From an uncultured Pseudomonadota bacterium (GTDB taxonomy: Bacteria > Pseudomonadota > Gammaproteobacteria > Steroidobacterales > Steroidobacteraceae), in contig CAISEB010000038.1 in NCBI GenBank assembly GCA_903884235.1, positions 25,008 to 89,007 of the forward strand: a stretch of 64,000 bases of DNA, given 5' to 3'. Below are positions 49,754 through 57,026 of the stretch, one piece after another; positions within the stretch are counted from its first letter, which is position 1, and every line of letters begins with the position of its first letter. Position numbers and translations under genes: made by a program. The notes below the pieces were generated by a model. The model worked only from the letters and a program-made list of their open reading frames with translations. It did not search any database and had not been told where the DNA came from.

Positions 49754-50559
49754 GCGGCGACAGTAGCCGGGAAGGGAGCCGGCACCGCGCTCGCAAGCGC
49801 TTCGGGCAGCATTTCCTGCACGACACGAGCGTCCTGCGCCGCATCGTCGAGGCGATCAACCCGCAGCCCGACGACCGGCTGGTCGAGATCGGCCCAGGCC
49901 TCGGCGCGCTGACGATCCCGCTGCTCGCCCGCGTGCGCCGGCTCGAGGCGATCGAGCTCGATCGCGACGTCATCCCGAAGCTCGCCGAGCGCGCCGGACC
50001 CCACGGCGAACTGCAGATCCACGCGGCCGACGTCCTGGACGTCGACTTCGCGGCGCTGGCCGGCAGCGGCCCGAAGCTTCGCATCTGCGGCAACCTGCCC
50101 TACTACATCTCGACGCCCCTGCTGTTCCACCTGCTGGAGTCGCGTGGATCGATCATCGACATGCACTTCATGCTGCAGAAGGAGGTCGTCGCGCGCATGG
50201 CGGCCGCCCCGGGCAGCAAGACCTACGGACGCCTGACCGTGATGCTCGCCGCGCACTGCCGCTCGGAGCACCTCTTCGACGTGGGTCCGGGATCCTTCCG
50301 CCCGCCGCCGCAGGTCGACTCCGCGGTCGTGAGGGTGGTTCCCCATGCCACCGCACCCTTCCCGGTGCCGGATGCGGCGCGTTTCGCGGCCGTCGTCGCG
50401 GCCGCGTTCGGACAGCGCCGCAAGACGCTGCGCAACTCGGTCGCCGGGCTCGTCGGCCCCGCCGGGTTCGAGGCAACCTCGATCGACCCCGGCCGCCGGG
50501 CGGAAACGCTCTCGCCGGCCGAGTTTGCCGCCCTCGCCGCCACCGCGCCGCCGCTATAA
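49750..50559 (+). CDS. ksgA: 16S rRNA dimethyladenosine transferase
   Basis: A 269-residue RsmA/KsgA. ARKRFGQHFLHD is the N-terminal hallmark; the SAM site is VEIGPGLGALT; the catalytic NLPY is in CGNLPYYISTPLL; FGQRRKTLRNS is the C-terminal rRNA-binding block. It dimethylates A1518 and A1519 in 16S rRNA. GTG at 49750 overlaps the pdxA stop. The -10 box for the next gene overlaps its stop codon. Confidence 0.97.
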   Translation: MSGDSSREGSRHRARKRFGQHFLHDTSVLRRIVEAINPQPDDRLVEIGPGLGALTIPLLARVRRLEAIELDRDVIPKLAERAGPHGELQIHAADVLDVDFAALAGSGPKLRICGNLPYYISTPLLFHLLESRGSIIDMHFMLQKEVVARMAAAPGSKTYGRLTVMLAAHCRSEHLFDVGPGSFRPPPQVDSAVVRVVPHATAPFPVPDAARFAAVVAAAFGQRRKTLRNSVAGLVGPAGFEATSIDPGRRAETLSPAEFAALAATAPPL

Positions 50560-50560
50560 T
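50555..50560 (+). promoter_or_regulatory. -10 box of the UspA-type gene
   Basis: CCGCTATAATCGG contains a perfect TATAAT, overlapping the ksgA stop. Transcription would begin near 50567, about 20 bases before the ATG. It shares the ten bases CCGCTATAAT with the box before the kynurenine operon. Confidence 0.55.
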
Positions 50561-50587
50561 CGGCCCGGCCACACCGGAGCCGAACCC

Positions 50588-51040
50588 ATGCCGTCACCGC
50601 AACCGAGCACCGGCCTCTACCGGCACATCCTGCTGGTCGTCGACCTCAGCGAGGACAGTCAGGTCATCGGCGCGAGGGCCCGCGCGGTCGCCGCAGCCTG
50701 CGGCGCGCGCGTAAGCCTGCTCCACGTCGTGGAATTCGTGCCGGTCGAGCCGCTCGGCGAGACGCTGCTGCCCGCCGTCGAGATCGAGGAGGACATCGTC
50801 AAGCACGCGCAAGGGCGGCTCGCCGCACTGGCCATCGAGATCGGCCTGCCGGACGCACCGCGGCGCGTCGCGACCGGCAACACCAAGACTGAAATCGTGC
50901 GCGCGGCCGCCGATCTTGGCGCCGACCTCGTCGTGCTCGGCAGCCGCGAACGCCATGGATTTTCGATCCTCGTGAATTTCACGGAGGATTCCGTACTCCA
51001 CGCCGCACCCTGCGACGTGCTCGCCGTGCGCCTGAGGTAG
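50588..51040 (+). CDS. Universal stress protein, UspA type
   Basis: A 150-residue single-domain Usp. YRHILLVVDLSEDSQVI opens the fold, DLVVLGSRERHGFSI and SVLHAAPCDVLAVRLR close it, close to E. coli UspA, which does not bind ATP. It stands between ksgA and apaG, genes usually adjacent, and has its own promoter and a GGAG ribosome binding site, so it probably entered the operon later and is separately controlled. Confidence 0.86.
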   Translation: MPSPQPSTGLYRHILLVVDLSEDSQVIGARARAVAAACGARVSLLHVVEFVPVEPLGETLLPAVEIEEDIVKHAQGRLAALAIEIGLPDAPRRVATGNTKTEIVRAAADLGADLVVLGSRERHGFSILVNFTEDSVLHAAPCDVLAVRLR

Positions 51041-51044
51041 AGAG

Positions 51045-51425
51045 ATGGACATGGCCCGCCACCGCATCAGCGTCGAAGTCCTGACGCAGTATCTCGAGGA
51101 CCAGTCGGAGCCGCGCGAGGGCCGCTACGTGTTCTCGTACACGATCACGATCCGCAATGAAGGGCCCGTCGCGGCGAAGCTCCTGACGCGCCACTGGATC
51201 ATCACCGACGCGAACGGCCGCGTGCAGGAAGTCCGGGGTGAAGGCGTCGTCGGCGAGCAGCCGCACCTCGCGCCGGGACAGGGCTTCCGGTACGCGAGCG
51301 GCGCCGTGCTCGAGACGCCCGTGGGCGTCATGCAGGGGAGCTACCAGATGATCACCGACACGGGCGAGCGCTTCGACGCGCCGATCGCGCCGTTCAAGCT
51401 CGCGATCCCGGGCCTCGTGCACTGA
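51045..51425 (+). CDS. apaG: ApaG (Co2+/Mg2+ efflux-associated) protein
   Basis: A 126-residue single-domain beta-sandwich protein. RYVFSYTITIRNEG, LLTRHWIITDANG, EVRGEGVVGEQP and GSYQMITDTGERFDAPI are all typical ApaG. Function is unclear; mutants in enterobacteria show magnesium or cobalt phenotypes. GAGG lies seven bases before the ATG, four bases past the stress-protein gene. It precedes apaH by four bases. Confidence 0.95.
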   Translation: MDMARHRISVEVLTQYLEDQSEPREGRYVFSYTITIRNEGPVAAKLLTRHWIITDANGRVQEVRGEGVVGEQPHLAPGQGFRYASGAVLETPVGVMQGSYQMITDTGERFDAPIAPFKLAIPGLVH

Positions 51426-51429
51426 CCCG

Positions 51430-52281
51430 ATGGCCGTCTACGCGATCGGCGACCTACAGGGCTGCTACGACGAGTTCCGAGCGCTTCTCGACCGGCTGGC
51501 GTTCGATCCCGGACGCGACCGCCTCTGGCTGACCGGCGACCTGGTCAACCGGGGCCCGGGATCGCTGGCGACGCTGCGCTACGTGCGCTCGCTCGGCGAT
51601 GCGGTCGCCTCGGTGCTCGGCAACCACGACCTGCACCTGCTCGCCGTCGCCGCGGGCGAGGGGCGTGGCCTGCGGCGCGGCGACACGCTCGCCGAGATCC
51701 TCGCCGCCCCGGACCGGGACGAACTGCTGCACTGGCTCGAGCGCCGGCCGCTGCTGTGGCACGACGCGGCGCTCGGCTGGACGATGGTGCATGCCGGGCT
51801 GGCACCGGAGTGGGACCTCGACACTGCCACGCGTTGCGCGGCAGATGTCGGCGCGGCGCTGGTCGCGGCGCCCGGCGAATTCTACGCGGCGATGTATGGC
51901 AACGAGCCCGATCGCTGGTCGGACTCGCTGGCCGGTGTCGAGCGCCTGCGGTACACAGTCAACTGCATGACGCGACTCAGGTTCGTCGCGGCCGACGGTC
52001 GCCTGTTGTTGAAGTACAAGGGCGGCCTCGCCGGCGCGCCCGATGGCGCGCAACCCTGGTTCCGCGCGGCGGCGCGCAGGACGGCCCGGGACCGGATCGT
52101 CTTCGGCCACTGGTCGGCGCTCGGCTACTACGCGGGCGACGGCGTCGTGTCGCTCGACAGCGGCTGCGTGTGGGGTGGCGCCCTGACGGCGCAGCGACTC
52201 GATGCCGCTGCCGACCCCGTGCGGTTGCCCTGCCGGGGCGCGCCCGGGATCGGGGCTCCCGAGGACGCCGTCGGCGACTAG
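51430..52281 (+). CDS. apaH: Bis(5'-nucleosyl)-tetraphosphatase (symmetrical)
   Basis: A 283-residue phosphoesterase. AIGDLQGCYDE, TGDLVNRGPGS, VLGNHDLHLL and VFGHWSALGYY carry the metal ligands. ApaH cuts Ap4A and the related caps on RNA 5' ends. It follows apaG as in E. coli. It converges with an unknown secreted protein seven bases away. Confidence 0.95.
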   Translation: MAVYAIGDLQGCYDEFRALLDRLAFDPGRDRLWLTGDLVNRGPGSLATLRYVRSLGDAVASVLGNHDLHLLAVAAGEGRGLRRGDTLAEILAAPDRDELLHWLERRPLLWHDAALGWTMVHAGLAPEWDLDTATRCAADVGAALVAAPGEFYAAMYGNEPDRWSDSLAGVERLRYTVNCMTRLRFVAADGRLLLKYKGGLAGAPDGAQPWFRAAARRTARDRIVFGHWSALGYYAGDGVVSLDSGCVWGGALTAQRLDAAADPVRLPCRGAPGIGAPEDAVGD

Positions 52282-52288
52282 CGCGGCG

Positions 52289-52939
52289 TCAGCCCGCGCC
52301 GCCCTTCGCCGCAGCACCCTTCGCCGCAGGCACCTTCGGCAGGGGCGCGAGCACCTCGAAGCGCGACTGGATCCCGTTCAGCGAGATCTGGTGCGGGATG
52401 CAGGTGAAGTGACTCTCGTGGTTGCGGATCGTGAAGTCCTGCAGCAGATCGCGATCGAACTGCTCGACGAGCTCGCAGTCGCCGTCCTGGATGTCGTTGC
52501 GATGCGCGGCGGCACGCAGGTCCACGGCCTTCCAAGCGCCGGTGCCGGGCGCCGGCGGCGCCACCTTGAGCTCCTTCGCCGGATGGCCGAGGTTCCGGCC
52601 GTCGGCGGCCTGGGTCGCCGCCGGCGAGTCGGGCAGCGCCAGCGTGTAGTAGGTCATGCGTGCGGACGAGATGCGCGAAGGCCCGCCCATCGGGTCGGAA
52701 CAGGAACCGTGCACCACGGCGTCCTCGCGGGCGCCGGCGAGCTTGAGCAGCCACTTGAGCTTGTATTCGAGGCCATCGCACGAGTAGTGCGAGGTCATGC
52801 CCATGTACGTGAAGATGCGCTCGTGCCGGACCCAGACCCCGTCCACGGTCGCCGGATCCGCCGGCGCCGCGGCGTCGGCCACGGCGTACGGCAGCGCACA
52901 CAGGATGCCCGCAAGTACCACGCCACTACGCTTGTGCAT
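52289..52939 (-). CDS. Secreted protein of unknown function
   Basis: A 216-residue protein with a signal peptide ending about residue 23 (AVADA). The mature part has four cysteines (SCDG, GSCSD, DCEL, FTCIP) likely to form two disulfides, and an ordered core with RHERIFTYMGMTSHYSCDG and LEYKLKWLLKLAG. The tail is Ala-, Lys- and Gly-rich (AAKGAAAKGGAG), written by a short repeat in the DNA. I do not recognise the family. It stands alone between apaH and the kynurenine operon, transcribed toward apaH. Confidence 0.6.
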   Translation of the reverse strand: MHKRSGVVLAGILCALPYAVADAAAPADPATVDGVWVRHERIFTYMGMTSHYSCDGLEYKLKWLLKLAGAREDAVVHGSCSDPMGGPSRISSARMTYYTLALPDSPAATQAADGRNLGHPAKELKVAPPAPGTGAWKAVDLRAAAHRNDIQDGDCELVEQFDRDLLQDFTIRNHESHFTCIPHQISLNGIQSRFEVLAPLPKVPAAKGAAAKGGAG

Positions 52940-53021
52940 CGCTCACTCCTTGTTCGAACCGTGCGTCTGGTGAGACCCTCAAGGTCACCGCGGGGTTCCC
53001 GTCGCGGGATTGCCCGGCCGC

Positions 53022-53027
53022 TATAAT
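53022..53027 (+). promoter_or_regulatory. -10 box of the kynurenine operon
   Basis: CCGCTATAATGG contains a perfect TATAAT 17 bases before the ATG of the dioxygenase gene. The transcript would have a leader of about ten bases. No good -35 is visible. Confidence 0.55.
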
Positions 53028-53044
53028 GGACCCAAGAGCCCCCG

Positions 53045-53563
53045 ATGCGCCCCACCCCGCCGTTCAACCTGCAGCAGTGGATCGAAGCACACCGGCACGC
53101 GCTGGTGCCGCCGGTCGCCAATCGGCAGGTGTACCCGGCCGGCGACTTCGTGATCATGGTCGTCGGGGGTCCCAACGCGCGACGCGACTACCACGTTGAC
53201 CCGGGCGCGGAGTTTTTCTACCAGCTGGAGGGGACCCTGACCCTGCGCACGATGCAGGACGGGGCGCCCGTCGACTACGCCGTCGGCCCGGGCGAGGTAT
53301 TCCTCCTGCCGCCTTTCATGCCGCACTCGCCGCAGCGCCCGGCCGGCTCGGTCGGCCTTGTCATCGAGCGTCGCCGGCTCCCGGGCGAGCTTGACGGGTT
53401 CCGCTGGTACTGCCCGTCCTGCCATGCGCAGCTGTACGAGGAATACTTCGTCCTCGAGAACATCGAGACGCAGTTTCCACCGGTGTTCGCCCGCTTCCAC
53501 TCGAACCTGGCCGCGCGGACCTGCCGCTCCTGCGCAACGGTACTCGACGTGCCGGCACCCTGA
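53045..53563 (+). CDS. nbaC: 3-hydroxyanthranilate 3,4-dioxygenase
   Basis: A 172-residue cupin dioxygenase. Iron ligands are the His and Glu in RRDYHVDPGAEFFYQ and the His in PHSPQRPA. Two CxxC pairs (CPSC and CRSC) form the rubredoxin-like site of bacterial HAOs. It opens 3-hydroxyanthranilate to the precursor of quinolinate, the nicotinamide ring source. It is first in a four-gene operon; its stop shares a base with the kynB start (TGATG). Confidence 0.95.
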   Translation: MRPTPPFNLQQWIEAHRHALVPPVANRQVYPAGDFVIMVVGGPNARRDYHVDPGAEFFYQLEGTLTLRTMQDGAPVDYAVGPGEVFLLPPFMPHSPQRPAGSVGLVIERRRLPGELDGFRWYCPSCHAQLYEEYFVLENIETQFPPVFARFHSNLAARTCRSCATVLDVPAP

Positions 53564-54387
53564 TGACGGCACTGACCCTCACCCGCGGCGACCGGCGCTA
53601 CGTCGCGGACCTGTCGGACCCGCTGTCGATCGCGATGCCGCTCGACTTCGGCGGCGTGCAGCCGAATCACTTCGGCGCGCCTGCCGCGACCGCGCGCGCG
53701 CTCGAGGACGGTCGCTGGATCGGCGACGTGCGTGCCGGCGGCAGCGTCAACTGCGAGCAGCTCGTGCTCGTGCCGCACTGCAACGGGACGCACACCGAGT
53801 GCGTCGGCCACCTGACCACGGATCGCCTCGCGGTGCATGAGGTCCTGCGCGGCGGCCTGTTCCTGGCACGTCTCGTGACCGTGCGCCCGGCGCCGCTCGG
53901 CGCCACGGCCGAGACACCGGACGCCGACGCGGCAGCGGACGAGCCCGTGGTCACCCGGGCGGCGCTCGCCGCGGCGCTCGCGGCGCTGCCGGGCGAGGCC
54001 GATGCACTCGTGCTGCGCACGCTGCCGAACGATGCCTCGAAGCTCGGTCGGCGCTACGAGGGGAATGCCCCCGCCGCCTACCTGACCGCGGAGGCCGCGG
54101 ACTTCCTCGTGGCACTGGATGTCCAGCACGTGGTCGTGGACCTGCCCTCGCTCGATCGCGCGCACGATGGCGGTCGACTCGTGGCCCACCGCGCGTTCTG
54201 GGGCCTGCCGGACGGCGCGCGGCGCGCGCACGAGGCCGTCCGTCGCGACGCAACCGTCACGGAACTCGCCTGGATCGCACCGACCATCCACGATGGCTGG
54301 TACCTGCTCGACCTGCAGGTGCCGGCGTTCCTCAGCGATGCGGTTCCGAGCCGGCCACTGCTGTATCCGGCCCGCCACGATGGCTGA
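53563..54387 (+). CDS. kynB: Kynurenine formamidase (KynB-type cyclase-family)
   Basis: A 274-residue putative-cyclase-fold hydrolase. HCNGTHTECVGHL holds zinc ligands of the HGTHxD-type motif with Glu in place of Asp, and LPSLDRAHDGGRLVAHRAFW is a second conserved block. It is longer than typical KynB (about 210 residues), with an Ala-rich insert near 105-130. In this operon it should hydrolyse N-formylkynurenine. Its 3' end overlaps kynU by eight bases. Confidence 0.8.
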   Translation: MTALTLTRGDRRYVADLSDPLSIAMPLDFGGVQPNHFGAPAATARALEDGRWIGDVRAGGSVNCEQLVLVPHCNGTHTECVGHLTTDRLAVHEVLRGGLFLARLVTVRPAPLGATAETPDADAAADEPVVTRAALAAALAALPGEADALVLRTLPNDASKLGRRYEGNAPAAYLTAEAADFLVALDVQHVVVDLPSLDRAHDGGRLVAHRAFWGLPDGARRAHEAVRRDATVTELAWIAPTIHDGWYLLDLQVPAFLSDAVPSRPLLYPARHDG

Positions 54388-55654
54388 GCCGCGCCCGTCG
54401 CAGGAGGCGCTCGCGCTCGACGCCGCTGATGCGCTCGCGCCCATGCGGGGCCGATTCCACCTGCCGCGCGGTCCGGATGGCCGCACGGCGATCTACCTGT
54501 GCGGTCACTCGCTCGGCCCGCAGCCGGCCGCCGCCGCGACCGCCGTCCGCGAGGTCTTGGATGCCTGGGCGGAACTCGGCGTGCGCGGCCATCACGAGGG
54601 GACGTCTCCGTGGCTGCGCTACCACGAGCGCTTCGCGCCAGGCCTCGGTTCGCTCGTCGGCGCGATGCCCGCGAACGTCGTGGCGATGAACACGCTGACG
54701 GTCAACCTGCACCTGATGCTGTCCGCGTTCTACCGACCCAGCGCGGGCCGCCACCGCATCCTGATCGAGCGCGGTGCGTTCCCCTCGGACCGCCATGCGG
54801 TGGTCTCGCAGCTGCATCACCGCGGCCTCGAGGCGGCAAGCTCGCTGATCGAGGTGGGCCCCGCCGATGCAGCCGGGCCGATCGCGACCGAGGCACTGCT
54901 CGCGGCGATCGAGGAGGCGGGCGACTCGCTGGCGCTCGTGCTGCTCCCGGGTGTCCAGTACCTGACCGGGCAGCTGCTGGACATCGCGACGCTGACCGAC
55001 GCGGCGCGGCGCGTCGGCGCAGTGGTGGGTTGGGACCTCGCGCACGCGATCGGCAACGTGCCGCTGGCCATCGAGGCCAGTGGCGCGGATTTCGCGGTGT
55101 GGTGCCACTACAAGTACCTGTGCGCAGGACCTGGCGCGGTCGGCGGGGCCTTCGTGCACCCGCGCCACGCGGGCGGCCACGGACTGCGACGCCTCGCCGG
55201 GTGGTGGGGTCACGAACTCGCGACCCGCTTCCGGATGGGGCCCGACCACGTCGCGACCGCCGGCGCCGACGGCTGGCAGCTGTCGAACCCGCCGATCCTG
55301 TCTCTCGCCCCGCTCGCCGCGTCGCTCGACCTCTATCGCGAGGCCGGCATGACGCCACTGCGCGCGAAGTCTCTGTCCCTCACGGCCTTTTGCCGCCGAC
55401 TCCTGGAGGCCCGCTGCCCGGATCAGGTCGCAATCGTCACGCCCCGTGCCGACGCGGAGCACGGCTGCCAGCTGTCGCTACGACTCGCCGGGGGCGCCGA
55501 AGCGGGGCGGCGTGCTTACGCGCGCCTGTCGGAGGCCGGCGTCATCTGCGACTGGCGCGAGCCCGACCTGATCCGGATTGCACCGCTGCCGCTCTACAAC
55601 ACGCATGCCGAGGTCGACCACGCGGTGGCGCTGCTCTCCTCGGCGCTGGACTGA
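54380..55654 (+). CDS. kynU: Kynureninase
   Basis: A 424-residue PLP enzyme. YLCGHSLGPQP opens the protein; GWDLAHAIGNVPL carries the PLP-binding Asp; the Schiff-base Lys is in WCHYKYLCAGPGAVGG. It splits kynurenine or 3-hydroxykynurenine to (hydroxy)anthranilate and alanine. Its ATG lies inside the end of kynB, so translation is coupled. Confidence 0.95.
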   Translation: MAEPRPSQEALALDAADALAPMRGRFHLPRGPDGRTAIYLCGHSLGPQPAAAATAVREVLDAWAELGVRGHHEGTSPWLRYHERFAPGLGSLVGAMPANVVAMNTLTVNLHLMLSAFYRPSAGRHRILIERGAFPSDRHAVVSQLHHRGLEAASSLIEVGPADAAGPIATEALLAAIEEAGDSLALVLLPGVQYLTGQLLDIATLTDAARRVGAVVGWDLAHAIGNVPLAIEASGADFAVWCHYKYLCAGPGAVGGAFVHPRHAGGHGLRRLAGWWGHELATRFRMGPDHVATAGADGWQLSNPPILSLAPLAASLDLYREAGMTPLRAKSLSLTAFCRRLLEARCPDQVAIVTPRADAEHGCQLSLRLAGGAEAGRRAYARLSEAGVICDWREPDLIRIAPLPLYNTHAEVDHAVALLSSALD

Positions 55655-55656
55655 CC

Positions 55657-57021
55657 GTGCCAGACGAAGTCACTCTGCTGGGTGCGGGCTGCACGGGTCC
55701 CCTGCTGGGACTGCTGCTCGCCCGTCGCGGTCACCACGTAACCGTCTACGAGCGCAGGCCCGACGCGCGGCGCGTGCCGCTGCCGGCCGGTCGCTCGATC
55801 AATCTCGCGCTGGCAGCACGCGGGATCTCTGCGCTCGAACGCGCGGGACTCATGCCGGTGCTGGAGCCGATCCTTGTACCGATGGCGGGCCGACGCATCC
55901 ACGTCGGTCGCGCCGCCACGGCGTTCCTGCCCTACGGCCAGCGGCACGAAGAACGGCTCTGGTCGGTCGGGCGCGCACCGCTCAGCAACGCACTCGTGAC
56001 GGCCGCCGAGGAGGCCGGCGTGACCTTCCGGTTCCGGCATGCATGCCGAGGCGCCGACTTCGAGCGCGGGATCGTGCACGTCGAGAATCTCGAGGACGGT
56101 CGTGTCGAGACCTGCGGGATGGATCCCGTGATCGGCGCCGATGGCGCAGGCTCGTCCCTGCGGGATGCGATGGTCGCGGCCGGACTTGCAGCTGCGCACG
56201 AGGATCCGCTGGATCACGCCTACAGGGAACTGTCGATTCCGCCGGCCGCGGACGGCGGACCCCGGCTCGAGCCGGATGCGCTGCACATCTGGCCCCGCGG
56301 CGGCTTCATGCTGATCGCGCTACCGAACGCCGACCACTCGTTCACGGCCACGCTGTTCCTCGCCCGGACCGGACCGGGGGCGAGCTTCGAGTCGCTCGGG
56401 GATCCGGCCGCCGCGCGTGACTGGTTCAACTCAGAATTCGGCGACGCCATCGAGCACATGCCCGATTTCGACGCCGAATTCAGCGCCAACCCGGTCGGTC
56501 ACCTCGGCACCCTCTTCGTCGACCGATGGCATGTCGACGGGAAGGCGCTGCTCATCGGCGATGCCGCTCATGCGATCGTGCCGTTCCATGGTCAGGGCCT
56601 CAACTGCGCATTCGAGGACTGCATGCGTCTCGACGCCGTGCTCGAGCAGCAGGGCGATTGGTCGGGGGCGTTCGCCGGATTCGAGGCGACGCGACGGGAG
56701 GACACCCGCGCGATCGCGCGCATGGCCCTCGAGAACTACGTCGAGATGCGGGATACCGTCCGGGACCCGCGCTTCGCGCTGCAGAAGGAGCTGTCGCTCG
56801 CCCTCGAGCGCCGGCATCCTGGCCGCTTCGTGCCTCGCTATTCGATGGTGATGTTTCACGCCGAGTTACCGTACTCGGTCGCCGAACGGCGCGGTGCGAT
56901 CCAGCAACGCATCCTCGACGAGGCGACGACGACGGCGACGCGCCTCGAGGCCATCGACTGGGAGCGCGTCGACGCGGAAGTCCGCGACCGACTCGCGCCG
57001 CTGCCGGCTGCTGGACAATAG
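55657..57021 (+). CDS. kmo: Kynurenine 3-monooxygenase
   Basis: A 454-residue FAD hydroxylase. The FAD loop is LLGAGCTGPLLGLLLARRGH, the second site is GADGAGSSLRDAM, and the third is LIGDAAHAIVPFHGQGLNCAFED. SINLALAARG and PYSVAERRG are typical of KMO. It hydroxylates kynurenine to 3-hydroxykynurenine with NADPH and oxygen. GTG at 55657 lies two bases past kynU. It ends the operon and converges with a histidine kinase. Confidence 0.95.
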   Translation: MPDEVTLLGAGCTGPLLGLLLARRGHHVTVYERRPDARRVPLPAGRSINLALAARGISALERAGLMPVLEPILVPMAGRRIHVGRAATAFLPYGQRHEERLWSVGRAPLSNALVTAAEEAGVTFRFRHACRGADFERGIVHVENLEDGRVETCGMDPVIGADGAGSSLRDAMVAAGLAAAHEDPLDHAYRELSIPPAADGGPRLEPDALHIWPRGGFMLIALPNADHSFTATLFLARTGPGASFESLGDPAAARDWFNSEFGDAIEHMPDFDAEFSANPVGHLGTLFVDRWHVDGKALLIGDAAHAIVPFHGQGLNCAFEDCMRLDAVLEQQGDWSGAFAGFEATRREDTRAIARMALENYVEMRDTVRDPRFALQKELSLALERRHPGRFVPRYSMVMFHAELPYSVAERRGAIQQRILDEATTTATRLEAIDWERVDAEVRDRLAPLPAAGQ

Positions 57022-57026
57022 GACCC

